A stretch of DNA of 64,000 nucleotides from CBDHFQ01 sp965262565 (GCA_965262565.1 CBDHFQ010000041.1:62001-126000), one strand, 5' to 3'. Numbered from the stretch's first letter, positions 32,824-41,752 are shown. Numbers and translations: made by a program. Notes: a model not told the origin generated them from the letters alone.

Positions 32824-32865
32824 ATTAGTATGAATTACTGAAAGTTCAGTAAAAATTGTAAGTCT

Positions 32866-33318
32866 ATGAATATCATTTTAAAAGTAGTAACGACCCTAGC
32901 TTTTCTAATGACCGGAATACTTTTTTACTTCGCATTTAAAGGCATGTTTTCTGCATCAGAGAGAAATTTTGCAAATGGTGCTATGGTAGAAGGCATAGAA
33001 AAAGTTGCTCAGCTTGAGCCAATGAGTGATGAAGAAAAAGAAGGAGACAAATTATTTCAACAAAACTGTTCATCCTGCCATAAAATTAAGGGTAATCTTG
33101 TTGGGCCTGGGCTAGAAGGAGTTAGCGAGAAATATTCAGGTGATGAAGAGTGGTTGTATAATTGGATTCGCAATGCTCCTAAACTCATTCAAGAACAAGA
33201 TCCCAAAGCCGTAGCGCTTTATGAGCAATACAATAAAAAGCAAATGTCTTCTTTTTCCCATTTAAGTGATGATCAGATAAGTGCTATTCTTTCCTATATC
33301 ACTTATGAGTCATCCTAA
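32866..33318 (+). CDS. Membrane-anchored c-type cytochrome
   Basis: The 150-residue protein has an uncleaved N-terminal membrane helix (ILKVVTTLAFLMTGILFYFAF) and a single class I cytochrome c domain. The heme motif is C68-S-S-C71-H72, followed by GNLVGPGLEGVSEKY. A methionine ligand lies in KKQMSSFSHL, and the domain ends in a final helix DDQISAILSYITY. It would act on the periplasmic side of the membrane as an electron carrier. It is a single gene with its own terminator. A palindrome upstream could mean control by a respiratory regulator. Confidence 0.9.
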   Translation: MNIILKVVTTLAFLMTGILFYFAFKGMFSASERNFANGAMVEGIEKVAQLEPMSDEEKEGDKLFQQNCSSCHKIKGNLVGPGLEGVSEKYSGDEEWLYNWIRNAPKLIQEQDPKAVALYEQYNKKQMSSFSHLSDDQISAILSYITYESS

Positions 33319-33392
33319 ATGTAGATAAAGAGATTAATAGAGATTATATAGGGAGAGTTTAGTTTTGTTCATATTATTATAGGTGTTTGGTA

Positions 33393-33437
33393 AAAGCTTT
33401 GAACTTACTCACAAGGGTTTGTTTCGAAGCTTTTTTT
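33393..33437 (+). terminator. Intrinsic terminator after cytochrome c
   Basis: AAAGCTTTGAA pairs with TTTCGAAGCTTT (one G-U pair) and is followed by seven T residues. It lies 75 bases after the cytochrome stop. Confidence 0.75.
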
Positions 33438-33717
33438 ATGAATGATGCTAGGTTGTATCTAATGGAATTTAAGCTGAGGTAGAATTTAAGTTAAAAATAG
33501 GAGAGGTTGATGTGATCTATAGCATTTACATTATTTAATCTGGGATACCCTTGAAATAAGTTAGAAAAATCCATCCGTATTGGAAGTCTACTCAATCATG
33601 CTAATATTTTTAGATATAATATCTGAAATATTTAGTAATTACTAATAATGTTATTATATTTAGGCCTCTTTGAGAACAAAGACTAACATTATTAGGAAAA
33701 CTTAACAGAATACGGAC
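33438..33717. other. Intergenic region before the transglycosylase gene
   Basis: AT-rich, with no gene-like frame, hairpin or clear promoter box recognised. Confidence 0.5.
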
Positions 33718-34527
33718 ATGAACAGGATTCTATCAGGTATTATAGGATCAGGCAGACACGGATTTGGCGAAGCTCAAACCCATCCATTTATAAAGCCAGG
33801 AGGCAGACAAACTGCAGTTTCGAGACCTGTATATGGAAAGACTGTCTTATCATTTAAACATTTTATTTTCATTAGTATGTGTGTTTGCTTAAGCAATTTA
33901 GTGACACATAGTTTATTTAATCCTCAGATGATTAGTAGTAGTATACATCTGGCCACTGAAACTGAAGCAGAGCCTGTTAGTAAGGCCTCTAGTTTATACT
34001 TACTGGATAAAGCAGGAATATTTGTAAATGATGTCACATTATTTGCTAAAAGGGTGAGGGAAATTTCGAGTATGCTTGGCATTCAACCTGAATGGCTTAT
34101 GGCAGTGATGTATTCGGAATCTAAGTTTGACGCTTCTGTACTAAATGCAAGAGGGAGTGGTGCTACAGGACTTATTCAATTCATGCCATTTACAGCTAAA
34201 GAATTAAATGTTTCTCTTGAAAGGCTTAAACAAATGACACCAGTTCAACAATTGGAATATGTGTATTTATATCTTCAAAACGTGAAAGAGAGATATGGTG
34301 CCTACCAATCCTTAACAGATTTGTATTTAGGGGTTCTTTACCCAAAAGCTATAAATCAGGATTATTGCTATGCTCTCTATGCGAAGCCTTCACAATCCTA
34401 TCGTCAAAATTCTGGATTAGATGAGAATAAAGATGGGATAGTTACAGTCAGTGATATAGACAAAAGGATGCAAAGACTTTTTCCAAGTGCCTATATGGCA
34501 GGGAGAAGTAATGTGTTGAATGATTAG
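33718..34527 (+). CDS. Lytic transglycosylase (SLT domain) with EF-hand-like calcium loop
   Basis: The 269-residue protein has a ~45-residue N-terminal stretch, a membrane helix at ~47-65 (FIFISMCVCLSNLV), and an SLT goose-type lysozyme domain at ~110-220. The catalytic glutamate is in AVMYSESKFDAS, followed by GATGLIQFMPFTAKELNV. Near the end, DENKDGIVTVSDID is a perfect EF-hand/dockerin-type calcium loop (D-x-N-x-D-G-x-V-x-x-x-D). Lytic transglycosylases cut the glycan chains of peptidoglycan. The unusual N-terminal stretch before the membrane segment may mean that the true start is internal. A single gene with a terminator 43 bases downstream. Confidence 0.85.
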   Translation: MNRILSGIIGSGRHGFGEAQTHPFIKPGGRQTAVSRPVYGKTVLSFKHFIFISMCVCLSNLVTHSLFNPQMISSSIHLATETEAEPVSKASSLYLLDKAGIFVNDVTLFAKRVREISSMLGIQPEWLMAVMYSESKFDASVLNARGSGATGLIQFMPFTAKELNVSLERLKQMTPVQQLEYVYLYLQNVKERYGAYQSLTDLYLGVLYPKAINQDYCYALYAKPSQSYRQNSGLDENKDGIVTVSDIDKRMQRLFPSAYMAGRSNVLND

Positions 34528-34569
34528 ATTAAGAGATAAGGTTAATATTTTTCACTAGTATTGGGTAAG

Positions 34570-34603
34570 TTGCCTGCTTTTATCATAATGCAGGCAATTT
34601 TAT
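34570..34603 (+). terminator. Intrinsic terminator after the transglycosylase gene
   Basis: The stem TTGCCTGC / GCAGGCAA (12-base loop) is followed by TTTTATTAT on the plus strand. It lies between converging genes. Confidence 0.75.
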
Positions 34604-34616
34604 TATATCTCAATGC

Positions 34617-35900
34617 TCAATATATAAATCCAATACCTCCATTCATTGAAACCCCTTGAGCGAATACCATTCCCATTGCATTATCTAAATGATAATAAAG
34701 TCTGAGGGCAGCACTATTTCCTAAGGGTAATTTACATTCAACCAGTCCACCTAAACCATATAAGTCCATTCCTCCGCCATAAACATTTATCCCTGTAACA
34801 AAATAAGGAGTGATTTTTCTGTGATATGCCATATTTATGAGCGGTAGATCTGTGGTTGGGCCATAATTAGTAAGTCCATAAGTAACGGAACCCATTAGGC
34901 GATCCTTTGCAGTAAATTGGTAGGCACCTCCGAAATTCAAAATAGTGGGTAAAGGGGTTAAGAAAGTATGTTGTCTTTTGGAGGGAAAGAATAAGGATTC
35001 AAGTGTGTCAGCAATATTAAATTCATAATTATTCAATCCCAGTGAAAGTAAATTGTCTATTTCCTCCCCACTGTATTCAAAATCAACGGTGGCTGTTCGC
35101 TCGTTTCCATCCCAATTAATAAACCCTGCATTAAGTACAGCTAATTGTAGAAATACTTTCTCTGAAAATAAGTAACTAATTCCCAGGTCTATACCAGTTC
35201 CCAATCCGTTTATTCCAGATCCTTCTGTATCGTAGTAGGTATAGGTGCTTTGAATAGATATATTTCTGCCATCAGATTCGGTAAATAAAGAATAGGATAA
35301 TTCATCTAATATATCCGCTTCATTCCCTAAAACAGCCTTTATTCTTGCTCCAATCAGCCATCTCCCAACTTGCCACCCAGTACCGACAGATGCTTCCCAA
35401 AAGTCATAATTTCTGTAGGCTAGTGATTCATCTGAAATTCTTTCTCCAGCAAATGGAGCGTTTCCACGCAAAATCAATCCCGCTGTTCCGGGATCATTAA
35501 TTCTCAGATAGGTAGATTTTACTCTTTTTACTGAGAGAGAAATAGGTAAGCCGCCTAGCCTGAAAAGAAAATATCCACCTATATGTAAACCTTGATGAAG
35601 CTGATTATTGTTAGCATTAAATTGCCTGAGAATTTCGTCTTTAGTTTGCTCTGAAATGAAATTTCCTTCTCTAAATAATGGATCAACCCTAAATGAATTA
35701 TTTCCTAAATATACAGAAGCATCTGAACCAACTGCGATATTCTTAAAATCAATTCTCAGAATATTCGCTGGCTGATAAGTTAAAGAAGAGGGTTGTTGGA
35801 GCAAAAACTGAGTATGAAGCCCCATTTGAGCATTTGTGTAAAATATTCCAAGAACCCAAATTAATAGCTTGGCAATAACCACTTTATCAAATGTAATCAT
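34617..35900 (-). CDS. Outer-membrane beta-barrel protein, DUF5723-like
   Basis: The 427-residue protein has a signal peptide (VVIAKLLIWVLGIFYTNAQ, ATG at 35900). Long regular strands follow, separated by short turns (LHIGGYFLFRLGGLPISLSVKRV, WLIGARIKAVLG, LGTGIDLGISYLF, YHRKITPYFVTGINVYGGG). The end GGIGFIY carries the aromatic terminus of outer-membrane proteins. This is the DUF5723 type, found near large lipoproteins in Bacteroidota. It begins 55 bases after the end of the 696-aa lipoprotein gene, so the two are almost certainly co-transcribed and may form an outer-membrane complex. Confidence 0.78.
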   Translation of the reverse strand: MITFDKVVIAKLLIWVLGIFYTNAQMGLHTQFLLQQPSSLTYQPANILRIDFKNIAVGSDASVYLGNNSFRVDPLFREGNFISEQTKDEILRQFNANNNQLHQGLHIGGYFLFRLGGLPISLSVKRVKSTYLRINDPGTAGLILRGNAPFAGERISDESLAYRNYDFWEASVGTGWQVGRWLIGARIKAVLGNEADILDELSYSLFTESDGRNISIQSTYTYYDTEGSGINGLGTGIDLGISYLFSEKVFLQLAVLNAGFINWDGNERTATVDFEYSGEEIDNLLSLGLNNYEFNIADTLESLFFPSKRQHTFLTPLPTILNFGGAYQFTAKDRLMGSVTYGLTNYGPTTDLPLINMAYHRKITPYFVTGINVYGGGMDLYGLGGLVECKLPLGNSAALRLYYHLDNAMGMVFAQGVSMNGGIGFIY

Positions 35901-35955
35901 GTCAATATGTTCGTTCGAACCCGTCAAAAAACAATACACTTAATTGTATTTTCTC

Positions 35956-38046
35956 CTATAATTCTATGTTATAAGTTAATTCTGCTACTAATTCAGCAGA
36001 CAAGCTATAATGAGAATATATTTTTATTTCTTCTCCTTGAGGTATTGTTTCTAATTCATACGTAAGAATGACATAACTTCCCAATTCAGATAAATCGATC
36101 AATTCTTCTTTGCTCAAAGAAATTTCAATTGATGAAGGGGTGCCAACTTCTACTATGCCATTTTCTGAAACAATTCCCGGTTCTATCACGCCATTTTCAA
36201 GTAAAGTATCTACTAATCCCCATTCACTATTCCATACTGTGGCTGATAAGGAAGCGCTTAAAGGAAAACTGTTCTCAACCAGTAATCTTAACGTTCCTCC
36301 CTGTATATTCTCTATATCATCACTATCTAATTGCCAATCTGTAGTGTCTACTATTTGTAAATTCCCTAAGGCACCTTCCATGGGAATACTAATATCGAGG
36401 ATGGCCGATATCTCACTTTTATCAGTTGCAAAATTGTTGAATGTTTTTGGAGCATCCAGGTGATTATATGATAGGAACCACTTATAACTTAGCTTATTAG
36501 GTAAGGAATTAATAAAATCCCGGATATTGCTGTTCGCTTGACTGAAAGGAATAATCGTTTCAGCTTTACCCAAAGTATCCGGGAGAAAAGGTCTGTTTAT
36601 GTCTATACCTACTCCAAGGGCTTCACTTAGGAGGTCTACAGATTGTTGATTATTTTCGTTGAATCCCGTTAATTTTTGAATATTAATTGAAGCATAAATT
36701 CCTAACTGATTAACGATCCTTAAATTTGCCGATGGATTACTTAAGTTTAAAGAAGATATATTCAAATCATCAAAAAACGAAAAAGAGGCTTCCCCTTCGA
36801 AATCCAGTGAATCCGATCCAAAGTAACCTTGTGCAAAAGAAGGTTGAACGTCAATAACCTTAATACTGGCAGAAAGACTGTCTAATGAGTCTATTTTTAT
36901 GGTTCTTCCAGAATATATTAAATCGATTTTATAGCGCTGAGTAAGAGAATTCGTCTGTGTACCATCAAACGTGAGATCCATAAAGTAGCCATCCAGTGAT
37001 TCCTCTTGTGCCAGGATAGAAGCTTGTGGAGGTATAGCAGGAAGTATTTTCCCCTGAATAGTAGGTATATTTATACCGTTAGTTGTTGAAGGGAGAGAGT
37101 AGAAAAATTGAATGGAATCTTCAATAGTACTGGTGATAACTCCTTCCACTTTACCAGAGTCTACTTTCATATAAGTTAATTCTACATCTTCTTCTCCTTC
37201 AATAGAGAAGTTTAATGGCTCAGTAACATCCTGCACAGTTTGAGAAGGAAAAATAGCTACTGCTTCCGAAGCTTTAAGGTTCTTTATGCCAAGTTGAATA
37301 GTAATGTTATCGCTGGTGTCAATGGGAACGTTTACTCCTCCTGCTATATCTATATTCAATAAGATAGCACTTAAATTACTTTCAACTCTTTTGCCACTTA
37401 AATCATACGTACGTGAAAACTGGCTATTAGAGCTAATGCTAGGAAAGCCATCAGTAACTATATTATCACCAGAAATTTGATTATTAAATTCGAATCTAAC
37501 GTTGGAGATATCTAACGGAAGGCCATTGATAAAAGTGACTTCCAGTTCTCCTTGAGTTAAATCTGCGTATTCGAAAAAGTCACTTCCGTCGACCAGAAAA
37601 GGGCCTGCAGTTATGCCCGCCTGAGGTGGCACAATTGGCACAGTGTTCCCATCATTAACAATGATAAGTTGACCTCCCTCTATTTCGTTTGCTATTCTCC
37701 CCAGAGAAATTGATTGCTCAATCACGGTATCTTCCAACGAAAAGGAAGCTAAATCAAATTGATTCTCAACTGAAATAGTATCGGGAACGGTAATTAAATC
37801 CTCTAGTTTTCTCGTTGCTAACGTATCACTTATAGTGTATAACAGAAGACCAGACGGATCTTCTGATAGCAGCGTACTGTCAGAAATTAACCCTTCAATA
37901 CCTACTGTGGATGTAGCTATAGGGGCTAGTAAATCTGTGTCCCAAGAAAGTGGTTCATTAAAATTGAGCTTGCAAGAATACACATTGAAGCCTGATAAAA
38001 TTACCAGGAAAAGGCGGAAAAAATATCTGTTCTGCTTCACTACCAT
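35956..38046 (-). CDS. Large outer-membrane lipoprotein, function unknown
   Basis: The 696-residue protein starts with a lipoprotein signal (FFRLFLVILSGFNVYSC, lipid cysteine 25) followed by KLNFNEPLSWDTDLLAPIA. The remainder is nearly all predicted beta-strand, acidic and rich in Ser/Ile/Asp, with no cysteine pairs or catalytic motif recognised. The opening (lipid Cys, then SWDTDLLAPIATSTVGIEGL) is a pattern seen in Bacteroidota lipoproteins paired with DUF5723 barrels. It is probably surface or periplasmic on the outer membrane. It is the first gene of the pair; the start codon at 38046 is an ATG with a valine-rich lead-in. Confidence 0.78.
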   Translation of the reverse strand: MVVKQNRYFFRLFLVILSGFNVYSCKLNFNEPLSWDTDLLAPIATSTVGIEGLISDSTLLSEDPSGLLLYTISDTLATRKLEDLITVPDTISVENQFDLASFSLEDTVIEQSISLGRIANEIEGGQLIIVNDGNTVPIVPPQAGITAGPFLVDGSDFFEYADLTQGELEVTFINGLPLDISNVRFEFNNQISGDNIVTDGFPSISSNSQFSRTYDLSGKRVESNLSAILLNIDIAGGVNVPIDTSDNITIQLGIKNLKASEAVAIFPSQTVQDVTEPLNFSIEGEEDVELTYMKVDSGKVEGVITSTIEDSIQFFYSLPSTTNGINIPTIQGKILPAIPPQASILAQEESLDGYFMDLTFDGTQTNSLTQRYKIDLIYSGRTIKIDSLDSLSASIKVIDVQPSFAQGYFGSDSLDFEGEASFSFFDDLNISSLNLSNPSANLRIVNQLGIYASINIQKLTGFNENNQQSVDLLSEALGVGIDINRPFLPDTLGKAETIIPFSQANSNIRDFINSLPNKLSYKWFLSYNHLDAPKTFNNFATDKSEISAILDISIPMEGALGNLQIVDTTDWQLDSDDIENIQGGTLRLLVENSFPLSASLSATVWNSEWGLVDTLLENGVIEPGIVSENGIVEVGTPSSIEISLSKEELIDLSELGSYVILTYELETIPQGEEIKIYSHYSLSAELVAELTYNIEL

Positions 38047-38273
38047 CTCTATTTATGAATATGTGTCGTGATGAACCCATTCTTTAACGAAAATTGACAG
38101 CTAATGGTCAATATTTTTATTGTAGCTGTTAGAAATAATGATTTTATCACAAAAAACATACCGCAAAATATTTAAGTTCAGCTTTTTAATTATATCAAAT
38201 TTTTTAAATATTCATATATTTGTCTTTTATGAAATTGTGTAAATTTTACTGTATAAACTACTTAATACAGGCT

Positions 38274-38305
38274 AAAAAAAAACGAACCACAATAAGGTGG
38301 TTCGT
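38274..38305 (-). terminator. Intrinsic terminator after the DUF4295 gene
   Basis: The 9-bp stem ACGAACCAC / GTGGTTCGT (6-base loop) is followed on the minus strand by eight T residues. Confidence 0.88.
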
Positions 38306-38335
38306 CAAAATCTTTTAACAAAATGATTAGCCGTA

Positions 38336-38497
38336 CTAACCGTTTGTTTTAAGGTAATCTTTAACCATATCTGTAGGAATAATTTCCTCTTTGAAGGTAT
38401 AAGCACCTGTATCGGGGTTCTTTACAGGAATAACGACTTTAGTGAAAGATTTACTCTTACTTTTATCGCGGAAACCTGCTACAGTTTTCTTTGCCAT
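38336..38497 (-). CDS. DUF4295 family protein (53 aa), ribosome-associated neighbourhood
   Basis: The minus strand encodes a 53-residue basic protein beginning MAKKTVAGFRDKSKSKSFTK and ending PTDMVKDYLKTNG. This matches the small DUF4295 family, which in Bacteroidota almost always lies just after rpmG. Here only 9 bases separate it from rpmG. Its size, charge and constant position suggest a ribosomal-protein-like or ribosome-linked role, but no function is established as far as I know. A strong terminator closes the unit. Confidence 0.9.
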   Translation of the reverse strand: MAKKTVAGFRDKSKSKSFTKVVIPVKNPDTGAYTFKEEIIPTDMVKDYLKTNG

Positions 38498-38506
38498 AAT
38501 GAATGA

Positions 38507-38695
38507 TTATTTAATTTCTTTATGAATAGTATATTTTCTCAAAATGGAATTATATTTCTTTAATTCTAACCTGCTAGGCGTATTCTTACGGTTCTTAGTA
38601 GTAATATAACGCGAAATTCCCGGTTTACCTGAATCCTTATGCTCGGTACACTCAAGGATAACCTGTATTCTATTTGCTTTACTCTTCTTTGCCAT
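38507..38695 (-). CDS. rpmG: 50S ribosomal protein L33
   Basis: The 62-residue protein begins MAKKSKANRIQVILECTEHKDSGKPGISRYITTK and continues NRKNTPSRLELKKYNSILRKYTIHKEIK, the canonical L33 sequence. The cysteine-poor form (one Cys) is the non-zinc type. The ATG at 38695 is the family start, and the frame open to 38764 adds an unrelated lead. rpmB (L28), normally just upstream in this phylum, is absent here: the McrBC cluster begins instead. DUF4295 follows. Confidence 0.96.
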   Translation of the reverse strand: MAKKSKANRIQVILECTEHKDSGKPGISRYITTKNRKNTPSRLELKKYNSILRKYTIHKEIK

Positions 38696-38820
38696 GATAT
38701 ACTTAATTTGGAATGCAAATTTACCAAAATTTTTGGGTAAGGCAAAAGGGAATGTGTGAAACATCTTAAGATTTAATAGATTTAATCATAAAAAAGGCCA
38801 GGAATTCGGCCAAAGCTTCT

Positions 38821-38828
38821 TACATTTG
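38821..38828 (+). promoter_or_regulatory. Predicted -7 element of the mcrB gene
   Basis: TACATTTG matches TAnnTTTG exactly, 23 bases before the ATG at 38852, giving a leader of ~17 bases. No TTG at the ideal -33 spacing. Confidence 0.45.
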
Positions 38829-38851
38829 TATAATACCAGATACTGTGCATT

Positions 38852-40540
38852 ATGGCTTCCACTGCCATTTCCATACAGGCTTACTTCATTGCATTTCAGA
38901 CAAAAGCAGAGCAATGGTTCTCCTCCAGATTGCCAGATTTGGAGGAAAGATTGACTTTTTTCAATGCTCTCCAATCTTCTCAATGGTTCGAATCTGCCAG
39001 CTGGGAAGATTTTCAGCATATGGGAATGTATTTAGCCACGTTTAGAAAGCATCCTTTAGCTAGAAGTAGAGCCCTTGGGAAGCAAAATCATCCCTTACAC
39101 CATTATAAAGAACATTTCATTTCCTTACTATTTTCTGCAAATAACCTCAAAGAGCGCGTCGATAATTTTATTAAGCACATGAGGGGATTTCACCTGAGTG
39201 CCACCAGCGAATTACTATTTATGATCTTCCCAGATCAATATTTATGCGCCAGTCGTAAAAATTTAACCTCTCTGGAGAAGCTTGATATGTTTTTGGGGCA
39301 TTCCTTTAAAGGTTCTCCAGGTGAGAAATTGAAAGAACTACAAGAAGTTCAAAAACGCCTGCAATTCTCATATTTAACATTGGTAGGAAAAAGAACGTCC
39401 CTCCCTCTGTTTGTAGAGATTGACCAATATCTGGCTTTTGTATCAGAATATTATGAAACCTTAATCGAAGACTGGGAAAGTCCGGTAATTATGGAAGAAA
39501 CTTCCAAAATATTCCCTTTATCTGTGAAGCGATATCAGGAGAATGTCCCGGCCCCAACCCAAGCTTCCCATCTAGATGCACACACCATTTCAAGCTCGCC
39601 GAGATCCATATGTACTTCACCCTATTATTCTTTTGATCAATTGGCCAAAGAGGCTTTTGCCGAAGAGGAAGAATTGCACAATATATTATGGCTGTTGGAA
39701 AAAAAGAAGAATGTAGTGCTGGAAGGAGCCCCTGGGGTAGGAAAAAGTTTTTTGGCGAAAAGATTGGCAAAAGTTTTTTTGGGTAACAAATTCGATGGGA
39801 ATTGTACCACCATACAATTACACCCTAGCTATTCATATGAAGATTTCATCCAGGGATTCAGGCCGAAGGCAGATGGTACCTTTGTATTAAAGGAAGGAAT
39901 ATTTTACGCTTTTTGTCAAAGAGCGATAAAACATCCCGATGAGCCATTCATTTTTATCATCGAAGAACTAAACAGGGGAAATGTTGCTAGTGTGTTTGGA
40001 GAAATGCTTCAATTATTAGAAACAGATAAAAGAGGGGTTGGGCACGCTATTACCCTTACTTATGCAGAAAATGATCAATCCACATTTTATATTCCCGAGA
40101 ATGTATTTCTGTTATGTACTATGAATACTGCTGACAGATCTGTAGGAACTCTGGATGCTGCTATCAGAAGAAGATTTGCCTTTGCTAATATACATCCGAA
40201 TTTTGGGGAAAAGTTTAGAAATCTATTAGTTAAAAAGGGCGTTTCTAACCTATTGGCACAACATATATCCAGGGAAATGATTAGCATCAATAAAGAACTG
40301 GGTAAGAAACTGGATATTGGTTCCAACTCAATTCTTGGGCATAGTTACTTTTTGAACTCTACCATCATCTCATCGGAAAATGAAGAACAATTATGGTTCG
40401 AGAGAGTGGTCACCTATGAGATTCAGCCCCTGCTTCAACTATATCTACATCATCATAGAGAGATGGTTCACCGATATGTAAGTAGTCTTCTTTCTTTTCC
40501 TGGCCCTGAGGCATCATTGGCACAACAAAATAGCCCATGA
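38852..40540 (+). CDS. mcrB: McrB-like AAA+ GTPase subunit of a modification-dependent restriction system
   Basis: The 562-residue protein has an N-terminal ~260-residue region without a domain I recognise, the usual place of the McrB DNA-recognition module. The AAA+ motor follows: Walker A GAPGVGKS (292-299), YSYEDFIQGFRPKADGTF, Walker B IIEELNRGNVASVFGEML, and the McrB signature MNTADRSVGTLDAAIRRRF with sensor and arginine finger. McrB translocates DNA using GTP and recruits the McrC nuclease at modified bases. The NxxD-type GTP signature is MNTAD. Its stop overlaps the mcrC start by 4 bases (ATGA). The unusual N-terminus implies an unknown target modification. Confidence 0.9.
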   Translation: MASTAISIQAYFIAFQTKAEQWFSSRLPDLEERLTFFNALQSSQWFESASWEDFQHMGMYLATFRKHPLARSRALGKQNHPLHHYKEHFISLLFSANNLKERVDNFIKHMRGFHLSATSELLFMIFPDQYLCASRKNLTSLEKLDMFLGHSFKGSPGEKLKELQEVQKRLQFSYLTLVGKRTSLPLFVEIDQYLAFVSEYYETLIEDWESPVIMEETSKIFPLSVKRYQENVPAPTQASHLDAHTISSSPRSICTSPYYSFDQLAKEAFAEEEELHNILWLLEKKKNVVLEGAPGVGKSFLAKRLAKVFLGNKFDGNCTTIQLHPSYSYEDFIQGFRPKADGTFVLKEGIFYAFCQRAIKHPDEPFIFIIEELNRGNVASVFGEMLQLLETDKRGVGHAITLTYAENDQSTFYIPENVFLLCTMNTADRSVGTLDAAIRRRFAFANIHPNFGEKFRNLLVKKGVSNLLAQHISREMISINKELGKKLDIGSNSILGHSYFLNSTIISSENEEQLWFERVVTYEIQPLLQLYLHHHREMVHRYVSSLLSFPGPEASLAQQNSP

Positions 40541-41583
40541 ACGCTGAACTTCGCATTCCTATTCGAAATTTTTATTATTTACTGAGTTATGCCTGGGAAG
40601 AATTTCAGGAAGGAGAATTGAAAGTAGTAGGAAAGGAATATGCTGCAGAGGTCATTCATTTGTTGGGGGTTCAATTTCTCAGAGGACTGGATCTCCTTGC
40701 AAAGGAAGGCTGGCGAAAAGGAATCATCCAAGAAGAACGCTTTACACCTCAAATTAAAGGCAAAATTTCTTGGAAGAAAACGATCAGGAATAATGCATTG
40801 AGACAGGGAAAAGCTTTTTGTGTTCTTCCTTCGCAAAGTAGAAATATTCCTTTAAATCAATCAATTAGGGCCATTTATGACTTACTCCTTCAACATCCAT
40901 CTTTAGCTCGACCCCTGAAAGCAAAGTTACTCAATTTTAGGTATTTGTTTGAGGGAATTGATCCAATCTATGTTGATAAAAGAGCGCTGGCCGATTATTA
41001 TCCTACCTTCCAATCTCCCTCTTATCCATTATTGTTACATATATGTTCCCTCATTTATGAATTGGAACTTCCCTGGAATAATTCAGCAGAAAGTTCAGGA
41101 TATGCGATATTGCCAGAACCGGATCGTATGGGAAGATTATTTGAGCAGTTTATTCGAAATTTTTTTAGAATGGAATTAGCTGAATACGAGGTAACAAGGC
41201 CCATTATTAAATGGAAAGTAGATAGGGAAGAAGAGAGAAAAAAATCAGGGCACTTACCAGTCATGCGTACGGATATGGTACTGCACGGACCGCATAGAAA
41301 GATTATTATTGATACCAAATTTTATGCAAAAATGTTCCAACATTTTCATGGGCATGATTCTTTTATTTCTTCGCATATTTATCAATTATTTGCATATCTG
41401 AGCAATTTTCCCCGAGAGAAGGAGCATACAGCTTTAGAAGGTATTTTATTATATGCGGCTCGAGATGAGGGATTTCAAGAGACTTATCATTTAAATGGAT
41501 TTCCTTTTATTGTGAAAGGTTTATCATTGCTTCTTCCTCCGAAAGAGATACATCTTGAGCTTTGTCGTCTTATAAGGAGTTAA
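40537..41583 (+). CDS. mcrC: McrC-like nuclease subunit
   Basis: The 348-residue protein contains the 5-methylcytosine restriction McrC architecture: an N-terminal stretch (IPIRNFYYLLSYAWEEF), the RFTPQIKGKISWKKTI/NIPLNQSIRAIYDLL middle and a C-terminal PD-(D/E)xK nuclease. The nuclease core is visible as MRTDMVL (D246) and IIIDTKFYAK (D259-T-K261). It would cut DNA when driven by McrB. The 4-base overlap with mcrB shows translational coupling. A 216-base gap separates it from the helicase-nuclease gene, which has its own predicted promoter. Confidence 0.92.
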   Translation: MNAELRIPIRNFYYLLSYAWEEFQEGELKVVGKEYAAEVIHLLGVQFLRGLDLLAKEGWRKGIIQEERFTPQIKGKISWKKTIRNNALRQGKAFCVLPSQSRNIPLNQSIRAIYDLLLQHPSLARPLKAKLLNFRYLFEGIDPIYVDKRALADYYPTFQSPSYPLLLHICSLIYELELPWNNSAESSGYAILPEPDRMGRLFEQFIRNFFRMELAEYEVTRPIIKWKVDREEERKKSGHLPVMRTDMVLHGPHRKIIIDTKFYAKMFQHFHGHDSFISSHIYQLFAYLSNFPREKEHTALEGILLYAARDEGFQETYHLNGFPFIVKGLSLLLPPKEIHLELCRLIRS

Positions 41584-41717
41584 ATGAAATTATTGTTGAA
41601 ATTTTTCTGAACCTTTTTATCTAGGTTATCGTAACAAAATTATCCGAATATACAGCGCGTTCATCATCCTCCATTACCTACACTGGCAATAGCTGATTAT
41701 TAATAGTTTACCATTTA

Positions 41718-41752
41718 TTTGCCTTTATCTCCCGGATTATAAAATACCTTTA
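41718..41752 (+). promoter_or_regulatory. Predicted promoter of the helicase-nuclease gene
   Basis: TTTG (41718-41721) and TACCTTTA (41745-41752) are separated by 23 bases, close to the Bacteroidota pattern. The ATG at 41800 follows after a leader of about 40 bases. Confidence 0.4.

Larger units (their letters stand above)
32198..32865. other. 668-bp intergenic region with a short cryptic transcription unit
   Basis: The left 370 bases are very AT-rich with no gene-like frame. The right part holds a boxA-like element, a 37-codon frame, a strong terminator and a 15-bp palindrome, each listed separately. Confidence 0.6.

Noticed and set aside
35905..35925. GTTCGAAC element resembling the T-arm of a tRNA
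   Set aside because: No acceptor stem, D-arm or anticodon arm can be folded around it, and it lies just upstream of a membrane-protein start. It is a chance palindrome.
38780..38820. Insertion-sequence or integrase remnants at the left end of the defence cluster
   Set aside because: No transposase or integrase motif, terminal inverted repeat or tRNA was found on either side of 38.8-46.5 kb.
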